This document shows positions 17,546-25,342 of a DNA stretch of 64,000 nucleotides, piece by piece. Each line of letters begins with the position of its first letter. Positions within the stretch are counted from its first letter, which is position 1. The position numbers and the translations under genes were made by a program. The DNA is from Lewinellaceae bacterium (GTDB lineage Bacteria; Bacteroidota; Bacteroidia; Chitinophagales; Saprospiraceae): positions 13,048 through 77,047 of the forward strand of contig JADJRC010000023.1 of the NCBI GenBank assembly GCA_016712415.1. Reading direction: 5' to 3'. A model generated the notes under the pieces. It saw only the letters and a list, made by a program, of their open reading frames with translations, was not told the origin of the DNA and did no database searches.

Positions 17546-17988
17546 GACTTGTGCACATTGCGGATAAAGTCAACGAATGCATTTTCGTAGTAGGCGTGGG
17601 TTTTCATTTTGAAATTCTGTTCGGGCAAACTGATCGGCGCCAGGAACAGTTCGGGGTTTTCCTCCTGCGCTTCGATAGTGAATACTCCGAAGTGCGTATC
17701 GGACAGGTGTCGGAAATCGTTGCGTATCTGGCTCAGCACGTAACTGAGCAGGACATAACCGAATTTCTGAATGCCGTTTTCCCGGTGTTCATTCCACATG
17801 TCGTCGGGACCCGGCGGCAGGCGCAGGTCGACGATGACCACGTCGAAGTGTTCTTCACGCAGGCGCAGGTAGGCTTCCGTTGCATCGCGGGCGAAATGCG
17901 GATCAATGTCGTCTTCCATATACAGCGCCATGCGCTTTTCCGTCAGGTCATGGTCGAGATTGTCGTCTATCCAGAGTAGTTTAATCAT
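17536..17988 (-). CDS. Atypical stand-alone response-regulator receiver
   Basis: A 150-residue receiver-like protein. The acidic pair D8-D9 (LLWIDDN) and the phospho-acceptor D54 (VVIVDLRLPPG) are present. After D54 there is a longer insertion (about residues 60-100, containing WNEHRENGIQKFGY) than in canonical receivers, and the usual Lys-Pro pair near the C-terminus is missing, replaced by a KMKTHAYYENAF segment. No output domain follows. Its ATG overlaps the stop codon of the histidine kinase gene by four bases, and its end overlaps the membrane-protein gene. It may pass phosphate to a protein partner rather than bind DNA. Confidence 0.8.
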   Translation of the reverse strand: MIKLLWIDDNLDHDLTEKRMALYMEDDIDPHFARDATEAYLRLREEHFDVVIVDLRLPPGPDDMWNEHRENGIQKFGYVLLSYVLSQIRNDFRHLSDTHFGVFTIEAQEENPELFLAPISLPEQNFKMKTHAYYENAFVDFIRNVHKSWQ

Positions 17989-20141
17989 TGTTCCGTAGCG
18001 GTTGGTAAGGTTACGACAGCCCTTGTAATAAAGGGGTTGGAGTACATATCGGGCAGGTTGCCAAAGGTCGGCTCGGAGGTAAGCCGCAAGGTTCCGCCGA
18101 TCTTGGTAATTATATCGAAAGCATCGTACAGCCCGATGCCTGTACCCGAACGGCCGCGGTCTTCTGATTCGCGCCCGCGTTTCCCGAACTGGAAGATCAG
18201 GCCTTTTTCCAGTTCTTCGCGGCGAATGGCAACCCCCCAGTTTTCAATCGCAATTTCCACTTCATTTTGCCTTTTTTCCACCTGTATCGTCACCCAGGGT
18301 TGCCGTTCCTGCCCCTTGCGCCAGCTGTACTTGATGGCGTTGTGCAACAGGTTGTGAAAGGCCCGGTTGAGCGAGGCTTTATGGCAGTTGACGTGGATTT
18401 GCTCCCGCAGGTTGAACTGCTGCGTGATGGATACCCGGTTGACTGCGGCAAATTCCTCCAGGTAACGGACAGCGTCGGAAAGAATGGGAATAATATTGTG
18501 CGTTTTCACCTCCTGCTGCACCATTTCGCCGCGGCGAAGGTAATCCCGGAAGTAGTAGAAGTCGGGGATACGCTCGTTCAGTTCATCCACAGAGATCGAC
18601 AGGGAGATCATGCTGGTGAGCCGCAACAGTTCATCCGTTTCCGTTCGCATGCTGCGCAGGAGTTCGCGGGGCAGGTTCCGGCCTTTCAGCGCTTCGATGC
18701 ATTTCCTGATCTCGATCAGGTTGCGGCGGCTCCAGGCGGCGTTGTCCTTTTCCTTGTCTGCCGATATATCGCCGGCGGTCAGGGCGCGCCAGAATTTCTC
18801 CAGGCGTGCGAGTTGAGGGTCGTCAATCCGGCGTTCTTCGAGCGTTTTTTTCAGTTCCGGCAGGTAGGATTCCAGGCGTTTTTTGTGGCGGTCCATCTCC
18901 GAGGCAGCCTTCAGCCGGTCGATGTGCGTGGCGTCCTTCAGGAGGTCGTGACCATGCGCTTTAACCAGCATGCCCAGCGTATCGCGCAGCCCGTTGATGG
19001 TGGCGATATAGGTATGGAGTACGGAACTGAAATCGGCCTCCAGGGTGCGCATATGCCCGCGTACGTGGTCGGTCACGTCGTACACGGCGCCGACCCGGAG
19101 GTCACGTTTTTCATCGGCGACATAGCGGACATTGACCACCACATTGCGTGTTTTCCCGTGCCGGTCCTGTATTTCCATATAATAATCGAGCAGGGGCTGG
19201 TTGTCGCGGGCCGCTTTGTCCAGTTCGTTTTTAAAGGAATCGTAACCGCCGGGATTGCTGTGGAAGTCGCGTATGGGTTTGGCCAGTATTTCATTGACGC
19301 TGTCGTAACCGTGGATATGGGCAAATACCGGGCTGGCACGGGAGATGATCTCTTCGCCACCGGCGTTTGTGCTGACCAGAAAGAGGCCCACCGGAAGGTC
19401 GTTCTGGATGATCTCAAAGGTCACATCGCTGACAGTTCCCTTGATCCGGGAGATATCGCCCGTTTCGCCCGCGATACCGATACAGTTCATCTTCACGATC
19501 ACCATGGCGCCGTCTTTGCGCCGCAGTTTGAATTGCAGGTCTTCGAGGTGCGGGTGTGCGGTGATACGTTCCAAAAGGTCGCCGGCTTTTTCTTCTTCCC
19601 AGAACAAACTGCCGAGCGCTTTGCCTTTTAATTCGGCGACCGAACCGTATTTGAGCATATCGGCAAAATTGTGGTTGCAGTCGGTAATAAGGAGTTGCCG
19701 GTCCACCTCGAAAAACCCCGCCTGAATCATTTCCTCAAATTCGGCGAACCACTCGATCTCGGTCATGCTGCTGGCGATGCAAAGCAAGGCGCAAAGTCCG
19801 CCCTGCCCGTCAAAAAACGGCCGGGTAACGAAGCGGATTTTCCGGTGATCGTCGTGTATGCGCAGGCGCACCGTCAGGTCGCTGCGCCAGGCGCCCGGCC
19901 TGGTGAGTTGCAACTGCCGCAATACCGCATCGCGCTCCTTTTCGTCGTCGTAATAGGATCGGATATTGTATTCCTTCAATGGTTTGTTCGGATCCACCCC
20001 GAAAAACTCCATCGCCTGCTCGTTGGCAAACAGGAAAGTACCGTCTTTATCGCTGGCATAGATAGAGAAAGGCAGGTCGCGGATGCGTTCAAACGCGTTC
20101 CGAACCTCATCCATGAGGATGGATGGGCGGGCGGTTTCCAT
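17985..20141 (-). CDS. Multi-PAS sensor histidine kinase
   Basis: A 718-residue soluble kinase with no membrane segment. Three PAS-like regions are visible at about residues 20-125, 140-240 and 255-375. A long helical region (about 375-560) holds the dimerisation part; the phospho-acceptor is not in a textbook HisKA box, with VLHTYIATINGL the best candidate. The ATPase domain is clear: N-box HNLLHNAIKYSW (~600), IENWGVAI, and the glycine-rich GTGIGLYDA (~667). It would phosphorylate the downstream receiver, whose gene overlaps this stop codon by four bases. A -7 element and palindrome sit upstream at 20196-20211. Confidence 0.88.
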   Translation of the reverse strand: METARPSILMDEVRNAFERIRDLPFSIYASDKDGTFLFANEQAMEFFGVDPNKPLKEYNIRSYYDDEKERDAVLRQLQLTRPGAWRSDLTVRLRIHDDHRKIRFVTRPFFDGQGGLCALLCIASSMTEIEWFAEFEEMIQAGFFEVDRQLLITDCNHNFADMLKYGSVAELKGKALGSLFWEEEKAGDLLERITAHPHLEDLQFKLRRKDGAMVIVKMNCIGIAGETGDISRIKGTVSDVTFEIIQNDLPVGLFLVSTNAGGEEIISRASPVFAHIHGYDSVNEILAKPIRDFHSNPGGYDSFKNELDKAARDNQPLLDYYMEIQDRHGKTRNVVVNVRYVADEKRDLRVGAVYDVTDHVRGHMRTLEADFSSVLHTYIATINGLRDTLGMLVKAHGHDLLKDATHIDRLKAASEMDRHKKRLESYLPELKKTLEERRIDDPQLARLEKFWRALTAGDISADKEKDNAAWSRRNLIEIRKCIEALKGRNLPRELLRSMRTETDELLRLTSMISLSISVDELNERIPDFYYFRDYLRRGEMVQQEVKTHNIIPILSDAVRYLEEFAAVNRVSITQQFNLREQIHVNCHKASLNRAFHNLLHNAIKYSWRKGQERQPWVTIQVEKRQNEVEIAIENWGVAIRREELEKGLIFQFGKRGRESEDRGRSGTGIGLYDAFDIITKIGGTLRLTSEPTFGNLPDMYSNPFITRAVVTLPTATEQ

Positions 20142-20195
20142 GGTTGTACGGTTTAGATAGTCTGTTTCAGACAGTATTATGGCGCTTCAATCAAT

Positions 20196-20211
20196 CAAAA
20201 GTATGATACTT
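20196..20211 (-). promoter_or_regulatory. Candidate -7 element overlapping a 13-bp palindrome
   Basis: On the minus strand TACTTTTG (20196-20203) fits the Bacteroidota -7 form, 55 bases before the kinase start. The perfect palindrome AAGTATGATACTT (20199-20211) overlaps it, which would suit a repressor site. I see no convincing -33 TTG. Confidence 0.35.
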
Positions 20212-20243
20212 ATGGCTTCACCTGTCGATTAAGCGCATTTTTT

Positions 20244-20342
20244 TCACTGCTGCATTGCTTTATTGCTACATTGCTTTATTGCTACATTGCATCAGTTCAA
20301 CAATGTAGCAATGCAACAATACAACAATACAACAATCCAACA
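20244..20342. repeat. 8-base word array with inverted halves before ltaE
   Basis: The left half is built from ATTGCTAC and ATTGCTTT words, the right half from CAACAATA/C and GTAGCAATG words, so the halves can pair. TGCTACATTG and CAATGTAGCA form an exact 10-base stem at the centre. The array runs straight into the ltaE start codon. Confidence 0.8.
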
Positions 20343-21365
20343 ATGGTCATCAATCTTATTTCCGACACCGTAACCCGCCCTACCCCTGGTATGCTGCGCG
20401 CGATGTGGGCCGCCGAGGTAGGCGACGATGTTTTCCGGGAAGACCCAACCGTGAATGCGCTGGAAGAAAAATGCGCCGCTGTGTTCGGCCATGAGGCCGC
20501 TTTGTTTTGCCCGTCCGGCACCATGACCAACCAAATTGCGCTGAAGGTGCATACCCGCCCGCTCGACGAGGTCATCTGCGATGAGATGAGCCATATTTAC
20601 CAGTATGAAGTGGGTGGATACGCGTTTCATTCGGGTATTGCGGTCAATCTGCTGAAGGGTGAGAATGGTATCCTCGACGCTAAAATGGTGGAGGCTGCTG
20701 TCAGGCCGCGCTTCGACTGGTTGCCGAAGAGCAGCCTGGTCGTGATCGAGAACACCTGCAACAAAGGCGGTGGCAGCATTTACACACTGGAGACCATACG
20801 CTCGATCAGGGCTGTTTGCCGCAAACACGGCCTTGCCCTGCACCTCGACGGGGCGCGGCTGTTTAACGCGCTGGTGGAGACAGGCGACAGTCCAGAAAGT
20901 ATCGGCGCCGAAGCGGACAGCATCTCGCTATGTCTTTCCAAAGGGCTGGGCGCGCCGGTCGGCTCCGTGCTGACCGGCAGCCGGTCGTTTATCGCAGAGG
21001 CACGCCGGGTGCGCAAGGTGATGGGCGGCGGCATGCGACAGGCCGGATACCTCGCAGCGGCGGGCATATACGCGCTCGACCATCATGTGGAACGCCTGCG
21101 CGACGACCACGCCCACGCGCGAATGCTGGCTTCCGCTTTGGCCGGTCTGCCCTATGCCGCCAACATACGCCCGGTCCAGACCAATATTGTCATATTTGAT
21201 CTTCTGCCACCGCTCACGCCGGCAACATTCCTGGAGTTCCTCTCCAAAAACGGCATAAAAGCGAGTGCTTTCGGGCCTCAAACGATCCGCTTCGTGACCC
21301 ATCTGGACGTTTCACGGGAAATGGCGGTGCAGGTAACGGGCGTATTACAAAAGTGGGGAGGGTGA
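20343..21365 (+). CDS. ltaE: Low-specificity L-threonine aldolase
   Basis: A 340-residue PLP enzyme from the ATG at 20343 (MVINLISDTVTRPTPGML, the usual N-terminus). The frame runs on upstream through the repeat array, which I exclude. Motifs: GDDVFREDPTVNALE, the glycine-rich FCPSGTMTNQIA for cofactor phosphate, LHLDGARLFNA (Asp for the pyridine nitrogen) and LCLSKGLGAPVGS with the PLP-binding lysine. It cleaves threonine to glycine and acetaldehyde in the cytoplasm. The length is normal. The start codon directly abuts a word array, so the ribosome-binding region consists of repeat sequence. Confidence 0.93.
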   Translation: MVINLISDTVTRPTPGMLRAMWAAEVGDDVFREDPTVNALEEKCAAVFGHEAALFCPSGTMTNQIALKVHTRPLDEVICDEMSHIYQYEVGGYAFHSGIAVNLLKGENGILDAKMVEAAVRPRFDWLPKSSLVVIENTCNKGGGSIYTLETIRSIRAVCRKHGLALHLDGARLFNALVETGDSPESIGAEADSISLCLSKGLGAPVGSVLTGSRSFIAEARRVRKVMGGGMRQAGYLAAAGIYALDHHVERLRDDHAHARMLASALAGLPYAANIRPVQTNIVIFDLLPPLTPATFLEFLSKNGIKASAFGPQTIRFVTHLDVSREMAVQVTGVLQKWGG

Positions 21366-21396
21366 ATTTGTTGCCCAGGCTATTGCATGCCGGGCA

Positions 21397-22173
21397 TCAA
21401 GGCTTATCCTGTTGCTCATTCCGGAAGTCGCCCAAAGGCTGGCCGACAGTCCATTCATCGCGCCAGTTGCGCACGGGCAGTCGCTCGATCGGATACCAGT
21501 TGCCCCACCAATCGAAGTATTCCAGGTTGTTGAAATTCAATTTATAATCGAATTCGCTGGGCAGGTCGTAGACAAAACCGGGGTAATAAAACTCCCGGCC
21601 CGTTTCAATGGCGAATTCGATCTCCTTCAGCATGGTAAAAGTGCCCAGGCTGCGCTGTGCCTCCGCAGGTTCGTGGATACAGTAGTTGCCTGCCATGCTG
21701 CGTTTGCCCATGTGGAAAAAACTGGTGGCAAGCAGTTTTTTCTGTTTGTACACGTCGAACTGCACGCCAAAGCAGGGCATAATGCTGCTGAAAAAACTGA
21801 AGAACCCGTAAATGCTCATGGGGCGGTTGTGCGCAAAACGCACGGCATGGCGCTCGAACAGCGCTTCATGGGCAGTGGAAATCTGAATGGCGCGCCGCGA
21901 TACGCTCAGGTCGTCGTTGCGGCGCAGGCACTTGCGCTGGCTCTTGCTGAATGTAAAATCCTTAAGCCTGATGCGAAGCAACACCACCCTACAGGGCTGT
22001 CCGCGCCATTCCCAGTAGTTGCGGCGAAAGATCAGGTCGGCCCAATAGCACCAGCCATCCTCACAAAAGCGGTCGAACACCATGGTGTGCAACGCCTGCA
22101 TCGGGAGATACTCCTCAATGTGGTTCGGGTTGAACGAGATGTCGCGAAACACTGAAAGTGACTTCTGATGCAT
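21397..22173 (-). CDS. Aminoacyl-tRNA--protein transferase (Ate/Bpt-like)
   Basis: A 258-residue member of the arginine/leucine-tRNA-protein transferase family. Its C-terminal GNAT-like core is visible in SKSQRKCLRRNDDLSV, the SIYGFFSFFSS segment, YKQKKLLATSFFHMGKRSMAG and FYYPGFVYDLPSEFDYK. The N-terminal part lacks the four-cysteine cluster seen in eukaryotic Ate1, as in many bacterial relatives. The role would be to add an amino acid to protein N-termini as a degradation signal. The specificity (Leu or Arg) cannot be told. It ends close to the convergent ltaE gene and is followed upstream by pyrH on the same strand. Confidence 0.75.
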   Translation of the reverse strand: MHQKSLSVFRDISFNPNHIEEYLPMQALHTMVFDRFCEDGWCYWADLIFRRNYWEWRGQPCRVVLLRIRLKDFTFSKSQRKCLRRNDDLSVSRRAIQISTAHEALFERHAVRFAHNRPMSIYGFFSFFSSIMPCFGVQFDVYKQKKLLATSFFHMGKRSMAGNYCIHEPAEAQRSLGTFTMLKEIEFAIETGREFYYPGFVYDLPSEFDYKLNFNNLEYFDWWGNWYPIERLPVRNWRDEWTVGQPLGDFRNEQQDKP

Positions 22174-22203
22174 ATCAAAAGGGTTTCAGATACCCGGGGC
22201 TTG

Positions 22204-22920
22204 TCAGCCTTCTACAAGCGTACCCACTTCCTCACCCAATACAATTCGGCGGAGATTGTCGGGACGGTTGATATCAAACACAATAATGGGCATGTTATTT
22301 TCCTGGCACAGGGTAAAGGCCGTCATGTCCATTACTTCGAGGCCCAGGCTGATGACCTTTGCAAAGGTCAGTTTATCGAATTTAACCGCCATCGGGTCCT
22401 TTTCCGGATCGGCAGTGTAGATACCGTCGACGCGGGTTCCCTTGAGGATCACATCGGCGCCGATCTCGTTGGCGCGCAAGGCAGCCGCGCTGTCGGTGGT
22501 GAAGTAGGGGTTGCCGGTACCGGCAGCGCAAATAACGACGCGGTTTTTCTCCAGGTGCCGGATGGCGCGGCGGCGGATGTAAGGTTCGGCCACGTTTTCC
22601 ATGCGCAGGGCGGTCATCAGCCGGGTCTGTATGCCCAGGTTTTCGAGGGCGCTTTGCAGGGCGAGGCCGTTGATCACGGTGGCCAGCATGCCCATATAAT
22701 CGCCCGTTACAGGTTCGATGCCGGAACCATCCGCCTGTATCCCCCTGAAAATATTGCCGCCTCCGATCACTACCGCAATCTCGGCGCCCATATCGTGCAA
22801 CTCCTTGATCTGGTAAGCGTAATGTTGGAGCATATCGGCCATAATGCCGAACTTTTGTTTGCCCATCAGGCTTTCGCCGGAGAGTTTCAGCAAAAGCCTC
22901 TTGTATTTGAGATTATTCAT
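22204..22920 (-). CDS. pyrH: UMP kinase PyrH
   Basis: A 238-residue kinase from the ATG at 22920 (MNNLKYKRLLLKLSGESL). The open frame reaches 22971, but those residues have no family match. Key segments: LKLSGESLMG (phosphate loop), VIGGGNIFRG (uridylate site), AAGTGNPYFTTDSAAALRA and ADVILKGTRVDGIY. It converts UMP to UDP as a hexamer in the cytoplasm and is essential. In many genomes pyrH follows tsf and precedes frr; here rpsB-tsf lies 20 kb away and frr is not adjacent. Confidence 0.95.
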   Translation of the reverse strand: MNNLKYKRLLLKLSGESLMGKQKFGIMADMLQHYAYQIKELHDMGAEIAVVIGGGNIFRGIQADGSGIEPVTGDYMGMLATVINGLALQSALENLGIQTRLMTALRMENVAEPYIRRRAIRHLEKNRVVICAAGTGNPYFTTDSAAALRANEIGADVILKGTRVDGIYTADPEKDPMAVKFDKLTFAKVISLGLEVMDMTAFTLCQENNMPIIVFDINRPDNLRRIVLGEEVGTLVEG

Positions 22921-23008
22921 CGAAAAGTCATTTGTCGCCTTAAAAAACAGGGGGAGTACTTGCGACGGCAAAGGTCAAAAAAATAGTTGACAAGGGCTTA
23001 TAGAATTT

Positions 23009-23069
23009 AGAGGGGTCAGAGGGTTTAGTCTGACGCGCTGTAAACGCTCCAAACCCTCCAACCCCCTCT
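23009..23069. repeat. Inverted word repeat between pyrH and the lipoprotein gene
   Basis: AGAGGGGTCAGAGGGTTT on the left pairs imperfectly with AAACCCTCCAACCCCCTCT on the right. It has the style of the other word arrays and ends eight bases from the stop codon of the lipoprotein gene. Confidence 0.55.
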
Positions 23070-23077
23070 GTTTAGAA

Positions 23078-23476
23078 CTATTGCGCCGTAAACTTCACCG
23101 TTTTTGTAGTGATATTGGCGCTGTGGTCTTCCACCGTCACGGTAAGGGTCATCGCTGTCACGCCCGATATGCCTGCCGGAGTGAAATGATGGTGGAAATC
23201 GAAGTCCGTCTCGTCGTGCACTTCAGGGGCGTCTTCAAAGACAACCGAGCCATCAGCGTCTTTGGTGACTTTAACAGACATTTCGTGCAGGCTTTCGTCG
23301 GTGACGTTCAGTTCAATATGTACTTCCCCGAGAAAGGCTTCATCTGCCGCAGGGCTGGTAATGGTCAGTACAGGTGCATTGGTATCCTCACTGCTCGTAC
23401 CACCGTCTTTGCAGGCATTCTGTCCGAGAAAAAGGGTAGAGAGCGAAGCAACCAGGAGCAAATGTTTGATATTCAT
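23078..23476 (-). CDS. Small lipoprotein with a single Ig-like domain (DUF4625-like)
   Basis: A 132-residue lipoprotein. The signal ends at the lipobox LGQNAC, so the mature protein starts at a cysteine near residue 22. The rest is one beta-rich domain, with APVLTITSPAADEAF, HIELNVTDES, a histidine-rich DFDFHHHF stretch and VTVEDHSANITT, in the pattern of DUF4625/cadherin-like domains of Bacteroidota. The histidine cluster could bind metal, which is inference. It is the last gene of a three-gene minus-strand set with two envelope proteins carrying cysteine motifs (gaps of 38 and 47 bases). Confidence 0.7.
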   Translation of the reverse strand: MNIKHLLLVASLSTLFLGQNACKDGGTSSEDTNAPVLTITSPAADEAFLGEVHIELNVTDESLHEMSVKVTKDADGSVVFEDAPEVHDETDFDFHHHFTPAGISGVTAMTLTVTVEDHSANITTKTVKFTAQ

Positions 23477-23514
23477 TGTGTTATAAAATTTGAAGTGTTA
23501 GAAAATTGTTGTTG

Positions 23515-24429
23515 TCAGAAAAGATAATTTACCGTGGCCATCCAGCGCGCGCCGCTGCGCACCTGGCCATTGCCAAGGTGTTGGCTGAAGGGTTGTTGAA
23601 AGGTAAAACCGGCGGAAAACCGGCCGGTGTACACATCCAGTCCAAACGTGGCCAGCGATATGGCGCCTCCGGTGCCTTGTGTGAGGTTGGAATCGCCGCT
23701 ATTGGATTGTGCAGCATCGACAAAAACACCGGTATTCGGCAGCAGCGCGATTTTGCCGATGTTTTTCCAGTAAAAAAACTTTGCGGAACCGCTCACCCGG
23801 TTGCCGAACCGGTAGGCTTGCTGATGGTTTTTGGTGTTCAGCCGGCCGAGCACATCGCCGGTAAAACCCCAGGCGCCGCGCCGCAGCGTGTACGTCGCGC
23901 CAAGCATAAAATCGGTGGTGCCCGAGCCGGGCTGAAGATTCGGGTGGAGCAATTTGCCTTCAGCATCTTTCAGGCCCGACCGGCCTGCAGGCAGTTTTAC
24001 GCCGCCGCCGAAGGTCAGCGTATGCTGCCATTTCCGGCGCAGGCTGTCGCCCGTGTCCAGCAATACATAATTGGCCATTACGGATACATCGCCCGGACCG
24101 GCTGTGCGGGTTTCCAGATCGCCTTCTATGCGACGGAATGTTCGATAGGGCGCCAGCACCAGGAGTTGCAGCCTTGGAAGCACGTAAAAACGCCCCAGCA
24201 CGTCGATACTTCGTACAAATTCTTCCGAATCATAGCGTCCGTCCAGCGCAGCGCTCAGGCTGTGTGCAGACTGAAACGACTGCTCCGACCAGCGCAGGCC
24301 CACAAAATGCCTGTGGAATTGCGGTAGAATACCAAAGTAATTTCCGCCGATCGAACACCCGCAAACGTCGCAGGCCGGCGCTGCGGGCACAAATGCCAGC
24401 ATCGCCACTGCAATGAACAGTGTTCTCAT
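23515..24429 (-). CDS. Outer-membrane beta-barrel protein with N-terminal CDVCGCS motif
   Basis: A 304-residue protein with a signal peptide (to about residue 19) directly followed by the motif CDVCGCS. The rest is a string of amphipathic strands ending in aromatic residues, with the final phenylalanine typical of outer-membrane barrels (VNYLF). Proteins of this form occur in Bacteroidota next to metal-linked TonB receptors; a role in metal handling is therefore suggested but not proven. The neighbours are a small cysteine-bearing protein upstream and a lipoprotein downstream. I cannot assign a transport substrate. Confidence 0.7.
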   Translation of the reverse strand: MRTLFIAVAMLAFVPAAPACDVCGCSIGGNYFGILPQFHRHFVGLRWSEQSFQSAHSLSAALDGRYDSEEFVRSIDVLGRFYVLPRLQLLVLAPYRTFRRIEGDLETRTAGPGDVSVMANYVLLDTGDSLRRKWQHTLTFGGGVKLPAGRSGLKDAEGKLLHPNLQPGSGTTDFMLGATYTLRRGAWGFTGDVLGRLNTKNHQQAYRFGNRVSGSAKFFYWKNIGKIALLPNTGVFVDAAQSNSGDSNLTQGTGGAISLATFGLDVYTGRFSAGFTFQQPFSQHLGNGQVRSGARWMATVNYLF

Positions 24430-24476
24430 GATAAAAAGTTTGAAGAAAAAAACCTGTTGTTAAAAGCAAAACAGGG

Positions 24477-24854
24477 TCAGGCGGCGGGCGGCCTGAACAA
24501 ACGACGGATAGGCGGCTCGGCGATGGAGCACAGGAACAAAGGGAATGCCGTTTCAGCCCGTGTTATGACCGGGTTCAGTAAAAAACCGGGGGCTTCAATG
24601 ATATACAGTTGAATATCTTTTAACTGGCGGAACGATTCAGGCAGCTGTGGTTCGTTCGGACTATCGTCTGTTTTTGCCTGCATCCGCTTCATGAGGTAAC
24701 ATTTGCCGTCGCAGTGCAGTTTAGGTTTGTTCCTGTTTTCGCAATGTGCCAGGTAAGCAGCGCGATTCCACTGGTAGTGCACGACCCAAAGGGTTCGCAC
24801 AGAGGCCTGCCCTATGATGCAGCAAACCAGGAAAAGGCTGATGATCTGTTTCAC
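24477..24854 (-). CDS. Small envelope protein with a CENRNKPKLHCDGKCYL motif
   Basis: A 125-residue protein with an N-terminal signal or anchor (about residues 3-20). The conserved core around CENRNKPKLHCDGKCYLMK carries three cysteines and a histidine; similar small proteins are widespread in Bacteroidota and often sit by outer-membrane metal receptors. Its function is not known. The C-terminus ends RRLFRPPAA. A TACCTTTG -7 element (24860-24867, minus strand) sits only about five bases before the ATG, which would give a leaderless or nearly leaderless message. It is the first gene of the set ending at 23078. Confidence 0.7.
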   Translation of the reverse strand: MKQIISLFLVCCIIGQASVRTLWVVHYQWNRAAYLAHCENRNKPKLHCDGKCYLMKRMQAKTDDSPNEPQLPESFRQLKDIQLYIIEAPGFLLNPVITRAETAFPLFLCSIAEPPIRRLFRPPAA

Positions 24855-24926
24855 GGCGGCAAAGGTATTGTTTTGATCAAAACCATGTTACCGGAATTTT
24901 GACATTTCCCGACATCAGGCACCCTG

Positions 24927-24965
24927 AAAAAAGCGGCTACCCCATTGGAAAGACGGGGTAGCCAC
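24927..24965 (-). terminator. Intrinsic terminator after the DUF2892 gene
   Basis: On the minus strand GGCTACCCC and GGGGTAGCC form an exact stem around an 11-base loop, followed by GC and six T residues. It lies 30 bases past the stop codon at 24995. Confidence 0.85.
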
Positions 24966-24994
24966 ATCGGATAAATGTTAATCCGTTAGCGGAA

Positions 24995-25183
24995 TTATGC
25001 CGCTGTATTTTTTGTCAGCAGGGTCTTGAGCGGGCACCATCCCATCAAGCCGCGCAGGAACAGAGGCAGGGCAAAGAAGCACAGCCAGTTCATTCCTGAA
25101 AAGAGCCCGATAAATATTACACCCATCATCATAAGGTAAGAGAGAATGATCTCCGTCATGTTAAGGTTGAACTCGAATTTCAT
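24995..25183 (-). CDS. DUF2892 (YgaP-like) small membrane protein
   Basis: A 62-residue protein from the ATG at 25183 (MKFEFNLNMTEIILSYLMM); a longer frame to 25249 has no support. Two hydrophobic segments flank a short turn, and the end GLMGWCPLKTLL is the DUF2892 signature, as in the membrane part of YgaP. Such proteins are often fused or next to rhodanese domains; none is here. Function unknown. It has its own terminator at 24927-24965. Confidence 0.75.
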   Translation of the reverse strand: MKFEFNLNMTEIILSYLMMMGVIFIGLFSGMNWLCFFALPLFLRGLMGWCPLKTLLTKNTAA

Positions 25184-25287
25184 ATCGCAAGGTATTTTCT
25201 TTAACAATGCGACAAAAGTCGGGCGCCCTGAAACGACGCCGGATGACACCGGTCATTAAAGGCAATGATTTTAGGACATAATCGGGG

Positions 25288-25318
25288 TTGTAAAAATGAG
25301 GCCTGACGTGTAACTTTG
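25288..25318 (+). promoter_or_regulatory. Bacteroidota-type promoter for the TonB-like gene
   Basis: TTG at 25288-25290 and TAACTTTG at 25311-25318 are 20 bases apart, a good fit. Transcription would begin near 25325, about 18 bases before the start codon at 25343. Confidence 0.55.
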
Positions 25319-25342
25319 TCTACCAAACTTAAATAGTTCCCG

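Noticed and set aside
18267..19631. 454-residue open frame on the plus strand
   Set aside because: Antisense to the three-PAS kinase, whose own frame has clear domains.
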